From Oscillospiraceae bacterium (GTDB lineage: Bacteria > Bacillota > Clostridia > Oscillospirales > CAG-272), in contig SVRT01000004.1 of assembly GCA_015064685.1 (NCBI GenBank), forward strand, positions 1-55,882: DNA of 55,882 nucleotides, in the 5' to 3' direction. Of the stretch, positions 1 through 9,472 are shown piece after piece; the stretch's first letter is position 1; the number at the start of each line of letters is the position of its first letter. The notes beneath the pieces are model-generated. The model ran no database searches and was not told the DNA's origin. It saw only the letters and a program-made list of their open reading frames with translations. Both the position numbers and the translations under genes were made by a program.

Positions 1-143
1 GTAGACGTGAAAACCCTTTAAAATTTAAAGGAAATTTCATTGTAGCCACGTTCTACACCTTTCAGGTGAAGCTCCCTTGTGTAAAGGGAGCTGTCGAGCG
101 AATGCGAGACTGAGGGATTGTCTCCCCGCTAAACCCCAATTTA
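1..143. repeat. Partial family-A modular intergenic element
   Basis: This stretch is homologous to one half of the 254-bp elements at 33120-33373 and 54317-54570. It has the hairpin AGCTCCCTTGTGTAAAGGGAGCT-like core near 70-93, the end motif CTGAGGGATTGT near 110-122, and the shared terminal module CGCTAAACCCCAATTTAT near 127-144. The other half presumably lies left of the window. The terminal module runs into argH: the TAA stop codon of argH (141-143 on the minus strand) is inside the AATTTATT end of the element. Confidence 0.8.
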
Positions 144-1523
144 TTGTTTCTTAGCGATAAAATTTCTTACGGCTTTAATTTGATTATTAACCGAGGCAAA
201 TCCCGTTCCGCCTTCGCTTATTCTCTTTGCTACGCAAGCTTCAAGCGAGATGTCCGTGTAGAGGTCGTTTTCGAAAATATCGCTATGCGCCTTATACTCC
301 TCAAGCGTGAGCGAGTCGAGCACCTTTCCCTTTGCGATGCACTCCGCGACGATCTCACCCGTTATCTTATACGCAGAACGGAATGGCATTCCCTTCTTGG
401 TAAGATAGTCGGCGAGGTCGGTGGCATTAATAAATCCCTCTTGTGCCGCGCGGTACATATTCTCTCTTTTGAGCTTCATCGTTCCGAGCATCGGAGCAAA
501 TATCTCAAGACACATAATGACCGTCTCAAGCGAATCGAACATTACCTCCTTGTCCTCCTGCATATCCTTGTTATATGCAAGCGGCAGCCCCTTGAGGGTG
601 GTCAGAAGTGCCATAAGATCACCGTAAACGCGACCGGTTTTGCCGCGAACGAGCTCTGCCATATCGCTGTTCTTCTTCTGCGGCATTATCGACGAGCCGG
701 TGGTATAGGCATCGTCAAGCTCGACGAACTTGAATTCCCAGCTCGACCAGAGGATGATCTCCTCGGAAAATCGGGAGAGATGCATCATGATAAGCGCAAA
801 CGCGCTCATTAATTCAACACAGAAATCGCGGTCGGAAACACCGTCAATGCTGTTCTGCGAAACGCTGTCAAACCCGAGCAGAGCCGCTTCATATGCGCGG
901 TCGGTCTCATAGGTCGTTCCCGCAAGCGCGCAGGAGCCGATGGGCGAGACGTTCATTCTCTTAACCGCATCCTCGACCCTCGAGATATCGCGCATAAACA
1001 TCTGCGCGTATGCGAGCAGATGGTGACCGAAGCTTATCGGCTGCGCCCTCTGAAGGTGCGTATATCCCGGGACGATCGCGTCGCATCCCTCCTCCGCCTT
1101 ATCGGCTATGACCGACACAAGGCTCTTTAACAGAGAGACGACCTTCTCGCTCTCCTCACGGAGGTACATTCTGATATCAAGCGCGACCTGATCGTTACGG
1201 CTTCGAGCCGTGTGAAGTCTCTTGCCCGCATCGCCGATCCGCCTCGTCAGCTCCGCCTCAACGAACATGTGTATATCCTCACAGCTCATATCGAACTGCA
1301 ATTTTCCGCTCTCTATATCCTCAAGGATAGACAAAAGTCCCTCCTCGATCTGCTCCGCGTCACCCTCGCTGATGATCCCCTGCTTTGAGAGCATTTTCGC
1401 GTGAGCCACCGAGCCCAATATATCCTGCTTATACATCTTGCAGTCAAAGCGGATCGACGAGTTGAAATCGTCTGCAAGCGCACTCGTCGCTCCCGCATTT
1501 CTGCCTGCCCATAATTTACTCAT
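141..1523 (-). CDS. argH: Argininosuccinate lyase
   Basis: Last step of arginine biosynthesis: argininosuccinate is split into arginine and fumarate in the cytoplasm. The protein is 460 residues, normal for the family. It begins with the typical SKLWAGR N-terminus, has TARSRNDQ at about residues 105-112, and has the fumarase/lyase superfamily signature GSSIMPQKKN near residues 276-285 that carries the catalytic serine loop. I chose the ATG at 1523 because a GGAGG lies 6 nt upstream; an in-frame ATG at 1577 would add 18 residues encoded inside an intercistronic inverted repeat. It follows argG on the same strand after a 465-bp gap filled by repeats, so the two are probably co-transcribed from the argG promoter. 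The stop codon overlaps a repeat element. Confidence 0.97.
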   Translation of the reverse strand: MSKLWAGRNAGATSALADDFNSSIRFDCKMYKQDILGSVAHAKMLSKQGIISEGDAEQIEEGLLSILEDIESGKLQFDMSCEDIHMFVEAELTRRIGDAGKRLHTARSRNDQVALDIRMYLREESEKVVSLLKSLVSVIADKAEEGCDAIVPGYTHLQRAQPISFGHHLLAYAQMFMRDISRVEDAVKRMNVSPIGSCALAGTTYETDRAYEAALLGFDSVSQNSIDGVSDRDFCVELMSAFALIMMHLSRFSEEIILWSSWEFKFVELDDAYTTGSSIMPQKKNSDMAELVRGKTGRVYGDLMALLTTLKGLPLAYNKDMQEDKEVMFDSLETVIMCLEIFAPMLGTMKLKRENMYRAAQEGFINATDLADYLTKKGMPFRSAYKITGEIVAECIAKGKVLDSLTLEEYKAHSDIFENDLYTDISLEACVAKRISEGGTGFASVNNQIKAVRNFIAKKQ

Positions 1524-1539
1524 TCTTTGCCTCCGGCGG

Positions 1540-1569
1540 CTTAAAACCTTTTTGAGAAAAGGTTTTAAG
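1540..1569 (-). repeat. Intercistronic inverted repeat before argH
   Basis: A perfect 13-bp inverted repeat (CTTAAAACCTTTT / AAAAGGTTTTAAG) with a 4-nt loop. On the minus strand it ends 17 nt before the argH ATG, directly upstream of the Shine-Dalgarno. There is no T-run placing it as a normal terminator. Similar hairpins stand before leuC and ilvD. Confidence 0.75.
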
Positions 1570-1713
1570 AATTCCAAAAACTTTTATTCAAGGGATATTC
1601 CCCATTTTTGTGCATCATAACGATACCATTTTAAAATTACAATATGGGATAGACAAGCTATCCCAAAATATTTGGAGCACGAGGGGATTGCTTTTTATCC
1701 CCCCGTTTTCGTT

Positions 1714-1987
1714 TTTTCAAAAACCAAGACCGACGAGAATTTGTGTCAAACAAGGCGTACCGGAAAAATCAAGGCGAAGGCTTACTTACGTAAGTCGAGC
1801 TGCTTTTGAGGAACAACGACGCATTGCGCAAATTATCTAAGGTCGCCATTACCTTTTCAAAAAACCAAGACCGACGAGAATTTGTGTCAGACAAGGCGTA
1901 CCGGAAAAAGCAAGGCGAAGGCTTACTTACGTAAGTCGAGCCGCTTTTGAGGAACAACGCCGTATGACACAAATTATCTAAGGTCGC
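1714..1987. repeat. Two tandem 133-bp imperfect palindromic repeats
   Basis: Copies at 1714-1846 and 1855-1987 are nearly identical. Each starts with TTTTCAAAAA(A)CCAAGACCG and ends with AATTATCTAAGGTCGC. Each is itself a long imperfect palindrome: AATTTGTGTCA on the left and TGACACAAATT on the right (clearest in the second copy), centred on the 12-bp perfect palindrome ACTTACGTAAGT. The second copy ends one base before the argG stop codon. No gene is supported here; the in-frame stretches read through the repeat only. Confidence 0.85.
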
Positions 1988-1988
1988 A

Positions 1989-3215
1989 TCACTTCCTGTT
2001 TTTCGCGTCAACCATAGCCTGCACCTTTATCGGCAGACCGTAGAGGTTGATGAATCCCGCGCTGTCCTTCTGGTCGTAATCAGACTCACCGAAGGTCGCG
2101 ATCTCCTCGGAGTAGAGCGAGTAATCACTCCAAACGCCCGCGTTGATCATGTTACCCTTGTAGAGCTTCAGGCGAACCTTACCCGTGACCTTCTCCTGGG
2201 TCTTGTCGACGAACGCCGCAAGCGCCTCACGAAGAGGTGTGAACCACTGACCGTTGTATACAAGCTCCGCATACGTGATAGCGAGCTTCTGCTTTTCGTG
2301 AAGAGTCATCTTGTCAAGGCAGATGCTCTCAAGCACGCTGTGTGCCTTGTAGAGGATAGTTCCGCCGGGGGTCTCGTAAACGCCGCGGCACTTCATACCG
2401 ACAAGACGGTTCTCAACGATGTCAAGAAGACCGATTCCGTTCTCTCCGCCCAGCTTGTTGAGGTCGAGGATGATGTCCTTCGCGCTCTTCTTCTCTCCGT
2501 TGATGGCAACCGGAACACCCTTAACGAAATCAAGCTCAACGTAGGTGGGTACGTCGGGAGCCTGGATGGGAGATACGCCCATCTCAAGAAATCCGGGTTT
2601 TTCGTACATAGGCTCGTTGCCCGTGTCCTCAAGGTCAAGACCCTCATGAGACAAGTGCCAGAGGTTCTTATCCTTGGAATAGTTGGTCTCGCGGTTTATC
2701 TTAAGAGGTACGTTGTGCGCCTCCGCGTAGTCGATCTCCTCCTCACGGGACTTGATATCCCACTCGCGCCAAGGAGCGATGATGGGCATATCGGGGCAGA
2801 AATGCTTTAAGGTAAGCTCAAAACGTACCTGGTCGTTGCCCTTACCCGTACAGCCGTGGCAGATGGCATCCGCGCCCTCCTTGAGAGCGATAGCAGCAAG
2901 TCCCTTTGCGATGCAGGGACGCGCGTGGCTTGTTCCGAGAAGATATTCCTCGTAGATCGCGCCCGCCTTCATGCAGGGGATGATGTACTCGTCAACGTAC
3001 TCCTCGGTAAGATCGAGAACGTAAAGCTTGGACGCGCCCGTCTTTATCGCCTTTTCCTCGAGTCCCTCAAGCTCGTCAGCCTGACCTACGTTACCGCTCA
3101 CCGCGATGACCTCGCAGTTGTTATAATTCTCCTTGAGCCACGGGATAATAATGGATGTGTCAAGTCCGCCCGAATACGCAAGTACTACCTTTTTTATCTT
3201 ACTCTTATCGATCAT
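1989..3215 (-). CDS. argG: Argininosuccinate synthase
   Basis: Condenses citrulline and aspartate with ATP to give argininosuccinate, the substrate of ArgH encoded next. The 408-residue protein has the N-type ATP pyrophosphatase P-loop AYSGGLDTS at residues 13-21 and the [14 protein letters not shown] stretch in the middle, both diagnostic. The ATG at 3215 has a GGAGG 6 nt upstream. The gene has its own sigma-A promoter 90 nt upstream with candidate ArgR operators between the promoter and the start, so arginine-dependent repression is likely. The stop is followed at once by the tandem palindromes that separate it from argH. Confidence 0.98.
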   Translation of the reverse strand: MIDKSKIKKVVLAYSGGLDTSIIIPWLKENYNNCEVIAVSGNVGQADELEGLEEKAIKTGASKLYVLDLTEEYVDEYIIPCMKAGAIYEEYLLGTSHARPCIAKGLAAIALKEGADAICHGCTGKGNDQVRFELTLKHFCPDMPIIAPWREWDIKSREEEIDYAEAHNVPLKINRETNYSKDKNLWHLSHEGLDLEDTGNEPMYEKPGFLEMGVSPIQAPDVPTYVELDFVKGVPVAINGEKKSAKDIILDLNKLGGENGIGLLDIVENRLVGMKCRGVYETPGGTILYKAHSVLESICLDKMTLHEKQKLAITYAELVYNGQWFTPLREALAAFVDKTQEKVTGKVRLKLYKGNMINAGVWSDYSLYSEEIATFGESDYDQKDSAGFINLYGLPIKVQAMVDAKNRK

Positions 3216-3258
3216 TTTCGTCCTCCATACACAACAATGTGTTTTTATTCATTTTAAA

Positions 3259-3282
3259 TGCATAATTTTGCATCTTTATGCA
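3259..3282. promoter_or_regulatory. Candidate ArgR operators (ARG boxes) of argG
   Basis: Two overlapping boxes, TGCATAATTTTGCA (3259-3272) and TGCATCTTTATGCA (3269-3282), fit the TGMAT-N4-ATKCA pattern of ArgR/AhrC sites. They lie 24-50 bp downstream of the -10 element, where a bound repressor would block transcription. A further TGAATATTATTCA palindrome with a 3-bp centre lies upstream at 3395-3407. The pattern match is visible; binding is inferred. Confidence 0.6.
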
Positions 3283-3305
3283 TCTTTTCGTGTTTTTATG
3301 CATAC

Positions 3306-3334
3306 ATTATACACCCGTTTTTCCCTTTTGTCAA
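3306..3334 (-). promoter_or_regulatory. Sigma-A promoter of argG-argH
   Basis: On the minus strand: TTGACA (3334-3329), 17-bp spacer, TATAAT (3311-3306). Perfect consensus hexamers, about 90 nt upstream of the argG ATG. Confidence 0.85.
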
Positions 3335-3647
3335 TGCTTATTACTACAATGTTTCAAAAGGATAAAGCGCATTTTTTGCTATTTTGCACAAAAATGAATA
3401 TTATTCATTATTTATGCAAAAACAGAAGCCGTTCAACTTGTTTTTGCATCAAACAAAAGTAATAGCCTTCCCTGTGGAGAAGGCTAAACATATTGACAAT
3501 TGAAATTTGAAATCTGTGAGTTTTAATAATCCACACACACCCTTTATTGAAAGTTTTTTTGGATGGTGGGATGGGTGCAGGGAGGGGAGGAAACCAATTT
3601 TTTCAAAAAACGGTTTCCTCCCCTCCCTGCAATCTCATATTCAATTA
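3335..3647. other. Intergenic region between argG promoter and ilvE
   Basis: No gene seen. It contains the TGAATATTATTCA palindrome (3395-3407), a small hairpin TAGCCTTC/GAAGGCTA near 3464-3485, and a perfect 19-bp inverted repeat GCAGGGAGGGGAGGAAACC at 3577-3595 / 3612-3630 that lies 18 bp past the ilvE stop and may end or protect the ilv-leu transcript. No consensus T-run follows it. Confidence 0.6.
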
Positions 3648-4715
3648 TCAGACCTTGACCGTCCAGCCGAATTTATCTTCGATCTTACCCCACTGGATGC
3701 CTGTGAGGGTATCGTAGAGCTTCTGCGCTACGGGTCCGATCTCGTTGTTATTGATGACCATCTTGACGTCACCTGTATCGAGAAGTCCCATAGGAGAAAC
3801 GACTGCAGCGGTTCCCGTGCCGAACGCCTCGTTGAGCTTTCCGTTAGCGTACGCCTCCTCTACCTCGGCAAGCGAGAGCTTTCTCTCCTCAACGGTATAT
3901 CCCATATCGCGAAGGAGCTGGATGCTCGACTTTCTCGTGACACCGGGCAGGATGCTTCCCTCCTCAAGCGCGGGAGTGACGACCTTTCCGTCAAGCACGA
4001 AGAATACGTTCATCGCGCCTACCTCGTCGATGTACTTATGCTCGATTCCGTCAAGCCAGAGAACCTGAGAATATCCCATCTTCTCTGCCTTCTCCTGACC
4101 GATGAGCGAGCATGCGTAGTTACCGCCAACCTTTGCAAAGCCTGTTCCGCCTCTGACAGCGCGAACGTACTCGCGCTCAACGAAGATCTTTACGGGCTTT
4201 ATACCCTCGGCATAGTACGCGCCGACGGGACATGTGATTATCATAAACTTATAGCTCTTTGACGGATGAACTCCGAGCTGAACGTCTGTCGCGATAATAA
4301 AGGGACGGATGTAGAGAGAGGTTCCCTCCTTTACGGGTACCCAATCCTCCTCTGTCTTGACGATAGCCTTAAGCGCGTCAAGAACGTCGTTCTTGTCAAG
4401 CTGAGGAATGCAGAGACGCTCGTTGGTTCTGTTCATTCTGTCGATGTTCTGGTCGGGACGGAAGAGCTGAATATCTCCGTCGGGCGTTCTGTACGCCTTA
4501 AGTCCCTCGAACATCTCCTGCGCATAGTGGAACACCATGCACGCGGGGTCGAGAGAGAGATTCTGATAAGGAACTATGCGCGCGTCGTGCCAGCCCTGTC
4601 CCTTGTCATAATCCATAATAAACATATGGTCGGTAAAGTGTTTTCCAAAGCCGAGGTTATCCCAATCGGGCTTTGCCTTTTTTTCTTTTACAAGCTCGTA
4701 TCTGATATTAAGCAT
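3648..4715 (-). CDS. ilvE: Branched-chain amino acid aminotransferase
   Basis: Transaminates 2-ketoisovalerate, 2-ketoisocaproate and 2-keto-3-methylvalerate to Val, Leu and Ile with glutamate as donor. The 355-residue protein is a fold-type IV PLP enzyme of the longer, BCAT-like type. The motif AKVGGNYA holds the expected PLP lysine at about K195, followed by QVLWLDG and the EVGAMN stretch. I chose the ATG at 4715, which has GGAG 9 nt upstream; a TTG at 4730 is in frame but has no spaced ribosome site. It is the last gene of the long ilv-leu operon, 17 bp behind leuB. Confidence 0.97.
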   Translation of the reverse strand: MLNIRYELVKEKKAKPDWDNLGFGKHFTDHMFIMDYDKGQGWHDARIVPYQNLSLDPACMVFHYAQEMFEGLKAYRTPDGDIQLFRPDQNIDRMNRTNERLCIPQLDKNDVLDALKAIVKTEEDWVPVKEGTSLYIRPFIIATDVQLGVHPSKSYKFMIITCPVGAYYAEGIKPVKIFVEREYVRAVRGGTGFAKVGGNYACSLIGQEKAEKMGYSQVLWLDGIEHKYIDEVGAMNVFFVLDGKVVTPALEEGSILPGVTRKSSIQLLRDMGYTVEERKLSLAEVEEAYANGKLNEAFGTGTAAVVSPMGLLDTGDVKMVINNNEIGPVAQKLYDTLTGIQWGKIEDKFGWTVKV

Positions 4716-4732
4716 CTTTCTTTTCTCCAATC

Positions 4733-5803
4733 TTATATATTGGCGGCAAGAATCGTGCCCATTTCACTGCATGTGACACGGTTGAAACCGTCTTTGTAAA
4801 TATCCGCGGTGCGGTATCCGTCATCAAGAGCACGGTTTACCGCCGCCTCAATAGCGTCAGCCTCTTCCATCATATCGAATGAATAGCGAAGCATCATAGC
4901 CGCGCTCATAACAGTACCGATAGGGTTTGCTATATCCATTCCCGCGATGTCGGGGGCTGAGCCGTGTATCGGCTCGTACATGCCGAGCGTACCCGAGGAA
5001 AGCGACGCAGAGGGCATCATTCCGATAGATCCCGTAAGCATACTCGCCTCGTCGGAAAGTATATCTCCGAACATATTCTCGGTCACGATGACGTCGAACT
5101 GCGTGGGATTCTTTATCAGCTGCATTGCGGTGTTGTCAACGAGGATGTCGCTGTACTCAACCGCGGGATACTCCTCTGCAAGGCGGTGCATCACAGCTCT
5201 CCAGAGTCTTGAGGAATCAAGCACGTTCGCCTTGTCGACGCTTGAGAGCTTCTTGTTTCTCTTGAGCGCGGACTCGAACGCAACGCGTCCGATACGCTCG
5301 ATCTCATGCTCGGAGTATGTCATATAGTCGGTCGCGACCTTCTCGCCGTCGACTACCTCGGTATATCTCTTACCGAAATAAATACCGCCCGTAAGCTCGC
5401 GCACGATCATAAGATCGATGCCGTTACCGACGATGCTCTGCTTAAGCGGTGAAGAATCCGCAAGCTGAGCGAAAAGCCTTGTAGGACGGAGATTTGCAAA
5501 GAGTCCAAGCTCGCGTCTCACCGCCAGAAGTGCCTTTTCGGGTCTTATTGAGGGATCTACACCGTCCCACTTGGGTCCTCCGACCGCGCCAAGAAGCACA
5601 GCATCGGCATTCTTGCACTTTTCCATTCCCTCGTCGGTTATCGGCACACCGTATTTATCGATAGAGCAACCTCCGATATCTACCTCGGTGTAATTAAAAA
5701 CATGTCCGTATTTTTTTGCGACCGCGTCAAGCACCTTGACAGCCTGATCAACGATCTCAGGTCCTATTCCGTCGCCCTTTAAAAGCGTGATATTCTTATT
5801 CAT
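4733..5803 (-). CDS. leuB: 3-isopropylmalate dehydrogenase
   Basis: NAD-dependent oxidative decarboxylation of 3-isopropylmalate to 2-ketoisocaproate, third leucine-specific step. The 356 residues include the [11 protein letters not shown]-terminus, [10 protein letters not shown], the substrate arginines in the [21 protein letters not shown] region (near residue 90), the [11 protein letters not shown] metal-site stretch and GSAPDIAG for NAD binding. The ATG at 5803 has GGGAGGA 7 nt upstream. It follows leuD by 21 bp and precedes ilvE by 17 bp, so it is tightly coupled in the operon. Confidence 0.98.
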   Translation of the reverse strand: MNKNITLLKGDGIGPEIVDQAVKVLDAVAKKYGHVFNYTEVDIGGCSIDKYGVPITDEGMEKCKNADAVLLGAVGGPKWDGVDPSIRPEKALLAVRRELGLFANLRPTRLFAQLADSSPLKQSIVGNGIDLMIVRELTGGIYFGKRYTEVVDGEKVATDYMTYSEHEIERIGRVAFESALKRNKKLSSVDKANVLDSSRLWRAVMHRLAEEYPAVEYSDILVDNTAMQLIKNPTQFDVIVTENMFGDILSDEASMLTGSIGMMPSASLSSGTLGMYEPIHGSAPDIAGMDIANPIGTVMSAAMMLRYSFDMMEEADAIEAAVNRALDDGYRTADIYKDGFNRVTCSEMGTILAANI

Positions 5804-5824
5804 TAGCTAATCCTCCCGCAACCC

Positions 5825-6307
5825 TTATTTATTCAAAGAATTGAGAAGTCCACCGGATGCTATGATATCCTTCAAAAACTCCGGATAGGGCTCTGCCTTA
5901 TATGATTCGTTTTTCGTCTCGTTTGTGATTACTCCGGTGTCAAAATCAATAGATACCTTGTCCCCGTTCTCTATCCTCTCGCTTGCCTCGGGACATTCGA
6001 GGATAGCAAGACCGATATTTATCGCATTTCTGAAGAATATTCTCGCAAAGGTCTTTGCGATGACGCAGGAAATACCCGAATTTTTGATCGCGATGGGTGC
6101 GTGCTCGCGCGACGAGCCGCATCCGAAGTTAGCGCCGCCAACCATAATGTCGCCGTCGTTTACCTTCTTTACGAACTCCTTATCGATATCCTCCATGCAG
6201 TGTGCCGCAAGCTCCTTGTGGTCTGCGGTGTTTAAATATCTTGCGGGAATAATTACGTCTGTGTCGACGTTATCTCCGTATTTGTGTACGTATCCGTTTG
6301 CGTTCAT
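5825..6307 (-). CDS. leuD: 3-isopropylmalate dehydratase, small subunit
   Basis: Swivelling small subunit that pairs with LeuC to isomerise 2- to 3-isopropylmalate. At 160 residues it is the short form typical of archaea and many anaerobes. [11 protein letters not shown] near residue 17 and [15 protein letters not shown] in the middle are the family signatures; the latter forms the substrate-recognition loop. The ATG at 6307 has AAAGGATG upstream. A fragment of a modular repeat separates it from leuC. Confidence 0.97.
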   Translation of the reverse strand: MNANGYVHKYGDNVDTDVIIPARYLNTADHKELAAHCMEDIDKEFVKKVNDGDIMVGGANFGCGSSREHAPIAIKNSGISCVIAKTFARIFFRNAINIGLAILECPEASERIENGDKVSIDFDTGVITNETKNESYKAEPYPEFLKDIIASGGLLNSLNK

Positions 6308-6354
6308 TTTATCATCCTTTCCGGACTGAGAAGCAAGCTTGAAGAAAACCTGAA

Positions 6355-6410
6355 AACGTCCTCCTCATCCACCGCTTCGCGGTCCCCCTTCCCCGCCGGG
6401 GAAGGCTTAT
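6355..6410. repeat. Fragment of family-B modular element
   Basis: The sequence TCCTCATCCACCGC, then GCGGTCCCCCTTCCCCG, then GGGGAAGGC matches the right arm of the element at 20780-21046, without its ends. It fills the leuC-leuD gap and runs into the leuC stop codon. Confidence 0.7.
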
Positions 6411-7666
6411 TTTTCAGAGGGATCAACGATGTGACCCGCAACGGCAGTCGCCGCCGCTACCTCGGGAGAGGCAAGGTATATCTTCGATGTAATATGTCCC
6501 ATTCTTCCGACAAAGTTACGGTTTGTCGTTGCAACCGCTATCTCGTTCTCGGCAAGGATACCCATATATCCGCCAAGACAGGGTCCGCAGGTAGGAGTTG
6601 ATACAACACATCCCGCGTCAATAAAGGTCTCAATATATCCGCGCTTTATGCACTCCTTATATATCGACTGCGTTGCAGGTATGATTATACATCTTATGCC
6701 CTTTGCTACTCTCTTACCCTCAAGGTACTTTGCTGCCGCCGCCATATCCGAGATACGTCCGTTCGTGCAGGAGCCGATGACTACCTGGTCGGGCACTATA
6801 TCGGAAAGCTCCTTTGCAAGCTTCGTGTTTTCGGGAAGATGAGGACAAGCAACAGTCGACTCGATCTCGGAAAGATTTATGGTATAAACCTCATCGTACT
6901 CCGCGTCGTCGTCTGCCTTATAGACCTTGTATTCTCTTGCAACTCTCTCGCCGACGTACTTGAGCGTTACCTCGTCTACCTCAAAAATTCCGTTCTTCGC
7001 GCCTGCCTCGATAGCCATATTAGCCATACAGAGACGGTCGTCGATAGAAAGCGACTTGAGTCCCTCGCCCGAAAACTCCATCGAGCGGTAGAGCGCGCCG
7101 TCAACTCCGATCATACCGATTATGTGCAAAATAACGTCCTTACCCGAAACGTGAGGCTTAAGCTCACCGATAAGATTGAACTTTATAGCCGAGGGAACCT
7201 TGAACCAAGCCATGCCCCTCGCCATTCCTGCCGCCATATCGGTGCTTCCGACACCCGTAGAGAACGCGCCGAGCGCGCCGTATGTGCAGGTGTGAGAGTC
7301 TGCTCCAATCACGCAGTCACCGGGAGCGACAAGTCCCTTTTCGGGAAGGAGAGCATGCTCGATTCCCATATCTCCTACGTCAAAATAGTTCTTTATGTCA
7401 AAGCTCTTCGCAAACACTCTGCACTGCTTGCACTGTTGCGCGGCTTTAATGTCCTTGTTAGGTACGAAATGGTCCATTACGAGCGCGATCTTGTTCTTGT
7501 CAAACACACCCTCAAAGCCATTCTTGTTAAATTCGTTTATCGCGACGGGTGACGTAATATCATTGCCAAGCACCAGATCAAGCTTAGCCATTATAAGCTG
7601 TCCCGCCTTTACAGATTCAAGTCCCGCGTGTGCCGCCAGGATCTTCTGTGTCATCGTCATTGCCAT
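6407..7666 (-). CDS. leuC: 3-isopropylmalate dehydratase, large subunit
   Basis: Catalytic [4Fe-4S] subunit of isopropylmalate isomerase, working with LeuD. The 419-residue length is that of the archaeal/anaerobe LeuC (homoaconitase-like) subfamily, matching the short LeuD. Cluster cysteines are C300 in GSCTNGR and C360/C363 in [20 protein letters not shown] near residue 115 is the aconitase-family signature. The ATG at 7666 has GAGGA 6-7 nt upstream; the two further Met codons just inside make small shifts possible. A hairpin sits 17 nt upstream of this start. Confidence 0.97.
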   Translation of the reverse strand: MAMTMTQKILAAHAGLESVKAGQLIMAKLDLVLGNDITSPVAINEFNKNGFEGVFDKNKIALVMDHFVPNKDIKAAQQCKQCRVFAKSFDIKNYFDVGDMGIEHALLPEKGLVAPGDCVIGADSHTCTYGALGAFSTGVGSTDMAAGMARGMAWFKVPSAIKFNLIGELKPHVSGKDVILHIIGMIGVDGALYRSMEFSGEGLKSLSIDDRLCMANMAIEAGAKNGIFEVDEVTLKYVGERVAREYKVYKADDDAEYDEVYTINLSEIESTVACPHLPENTKLAKELSDIVPDQVVIGSCTNGRISDMAAAAKYLEGKRVAKGIRCIIIPATQSIYKECIKRGYIETFIDAGCVVSTPTCGPCLGGYMGILAENEIAVATTNRNFVGRMGHITSKIYLASPEVAAATAVAGHIVDPSEK

Positions 7667-7683
7667 AGGATTTCCTCTACTTT

Positions 7684-7734
7684 CTCGGGGGAGGAGGAAA
7701 CTTTTTTAAAGGAAAAAATTTTCTCCTCCCCCGA
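7684..7734 (-). repeat. Intercistronic inverted repeat before leuC
   Basis: A near-perfect inverted repeat with arms 7684-7706 and 7711-7734 (TCGGGGGAGGAGGAAA...). It ends 18 nt before the leuC ATG. Together with its flank CCGCCTTCAAAAACCTT (7741 onward) it matches the repeat before ilvD at 11238-11286, so it is a dispersed module. Confidence 0.8.
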
Positions 7735-7789
7735 ACCCCCACCGCCTTCAAAAACCTTTAATACAAGGGGAGAGGGAGATAATTATTTT

Positions 7790-9448
7790 TTAGTTAATTT
7801 TCTTGTTTATCGCAGATACAAGAGCGTGTACGGAGGAGGTAATAATATCCTCGTCAACGCCTGCGCCCCAATGCTGCTTACCGCTCTCGTCGGTAATGCT
7901 CACGTACGTTACGGCACGTGAGGTCGAGCCGCTCTCAAGCGCGTGCTCGTGGTAGGTAAGACCCGAGTACTCAAGCCCGAGATGTCTCTTAAACGCGTTA
8001 CTTACCGCATCAAGACGTCCGTTACCCTCTGCGGCAATATCCTTTTCCTCCCCCTTGAAGTTAACAGTGAGCATTGCCTTTATCTGATCGCCCTTACGTA
8101 CAAAGTGGCAATCCTTGACCTCAAGGGGAGACGTGAGATTAACGTACTCGCGAGTGAAGATCTCGAGCACCTCCTCAGCAGATAGCTCCTTGTGCGAGTG
8201 GTCGGAGACATCCTTGACGGTATATCCGACGTGCTCGCGCATCTTCTTGGGAAGGAAGTATCCGAACTGATGCTCAAGCAGATATCCGATTCCTCCCTTA
8301 CCCGACTGAGAGTTGATGCGGATAACGTCGGTTTCGTACTCTCTTCCGACGTCCTTGGGGTCGATGGGAAGATAAGGCACGGTCCAATAGCGGCAGGTGT
8401 GATCCTCTCTCCACTTCATTCCCTTTGCGATAGCATCCTGGTGCGATCCCGAGAATGCGGCAAAAACGAGCTTACCCGCATAAGGCGTTCTCTCATAGAC
8501 CTGCATTCTCGTCACTCTTTCGTACAGCTCGCTGATCTCGGGCATATCCGAAAGATCGAGCATAGGATCAACTCCCTGCGCGAAAAGGTTCATTGCGACC
8601 GTGATGATATCGGTGTTACCCGTTCTCTCTCCGTTTCCAAAGAGCGTACCCTCGACTCTGTCACCTCCTGCAAGCAGACCCATTTCGGTATCCGCCACCG
8701 CGCATCCGCGGTCGTTGTGGGGGTGGAGCGAGATAAGTACACTGTCACGGTATTTGAGATTCTTGTGCATATATTCGACCTGATTTGCGTAGACGTGAGG
8801 CATTGATACCTCAACTGTCACGGGAAGGTTTATTATTACCTTTCTGTCAGGCGTAGGCTTCCATACGTCAAGCACCGCGTTGCATACTTCAAGTGCGAAT
8901 TCGGGCTCGGTACCCGTAAAGGACTCGGGTGAATACTCATATCTGTAATTAACACCCATCTCCTCGCTTATCTTGTTAAAGAGCTTCGCGCCCTCAACGG
9001 CTATGTCGATTATCTCCTGCTTGGTCTTCTTAAATACCTGCTCTCTCTGTGCAAGAGACGTTGAGTTGTAAAGATGCACAACGGCATTCTTCACACCCTT
9101 AAGGCTCTCAAACGTCTTGCGGATGATATGCTCTCTCGCCTGAGTCAGCACCTGCACCGTAACGTCGTCGGGAATAAGATTCTCCTCAATTAAAGTGCGC
9201 AAGAAGGTATATTCGGTCTCGCTCGCGGCCGGGAATCCTATCTCTATCTCCTTAAAGCCTATCTTGACGAGAAGCTTGAAAAACTCGAGCTTTTCCTCAA
9301 GGCTCATAGGGATCATGAGCGACTGGTTGCCGTCACGAAGGTCGACCGAGCACCAGATAGGAGCCTTCTCTATGTGATCTCTCTTTATCCATTCGGGCTC
9401 CGTTATCGGAGCGGGAAAATACTGTCTTGTATACTTACTTGCGTTCAT
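7790..9448 (-). CDS. leuA: 2-isopropylmalate synthase (long form)
   Basis: First committed leucine step: acetyl-CoA plus 2-ketoisovalerate gives 2-isopropylmalate. The 552-residue protein is the LeuA2 (yeast/actinobacterial-like) class. It has a DRE-TIM barrel with VDLRDGNQS near residue 36, the metal-binding HPHNDRGCA in the barrel and GNGERTGN, and a C-terminal LeuA dimer/allosteric domain from about residue 430 that normally carries leucine feedback inhibition. I chose the ATG at 9448, with AGAAAGG 11 nt upstream; a longer in-frame start at 9544 would be inside the hairpin array. Neighbours are ilvD (114-bp gap) and leuC. Confidence 0.96.
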   Translation of the reverse strand: MNASKYTRQYFPAPITEPEWIKRDHIEKAPIWCSVDLRDGNQSLMIPMSLEEKLEFFKLLVKIGFKEIEIGFPAASETEYTFLRTLIEENLIPDDVTVQVLTQAREHIIRKTFESLKGVKNAVVHLYNSTSLAQREQVFKKTKQEIIDIAVEGAKLFNKISEEMGVNYRYEYSPESFTGTEPEFALEVCNAVLDVWKPTPDRKVIINLPVTVEVSMPHVYANQVEYMHKNLKYRDSVLISLHPHNDRGCAVADTEMGLLAGGDRVEGTLFGNGERTGNTDIITVAMNLFAQGVDPMLDLSDMPEISELYERVTRMQVYERTPYAGKLVFAAFSGSHQDAIAKGMKWREDHTCRYWTVPYLPIDPKDVGREYETDVIRINSQSGKGGIGYLLEHQFGYFLPKKMREHVGYTVKDVSDHSHKELSAEEVLEIFTREYVNLTSPLEVKDCHFVRKGDQIKAMLTVNFKGEEKDIAAEGNGRLDAVSNAFKRHLGLEYSGLTYHEHALESGSTSRAVTYVSITDESGKQHWGAGVDEDIITSSVHALVSAINKKIN

Positions 9449-9472
9449 TCTATCAAAAACCTTTCTAACTTT

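Noticed and set aside
1714-1987. Integron cassette array (attC sites)
   Set aside because: Dyad symmetry is similar, but the attC core triplets are not clear, no cassette lies between the two copies, and no integrase is in the window.
1769-2011. Small minus-strand open frame in the argG-argH gap
   Set aside because: It only reads through the two tandem palindromic repeats, so its apparent internal duplication is the DNA repeat itself.
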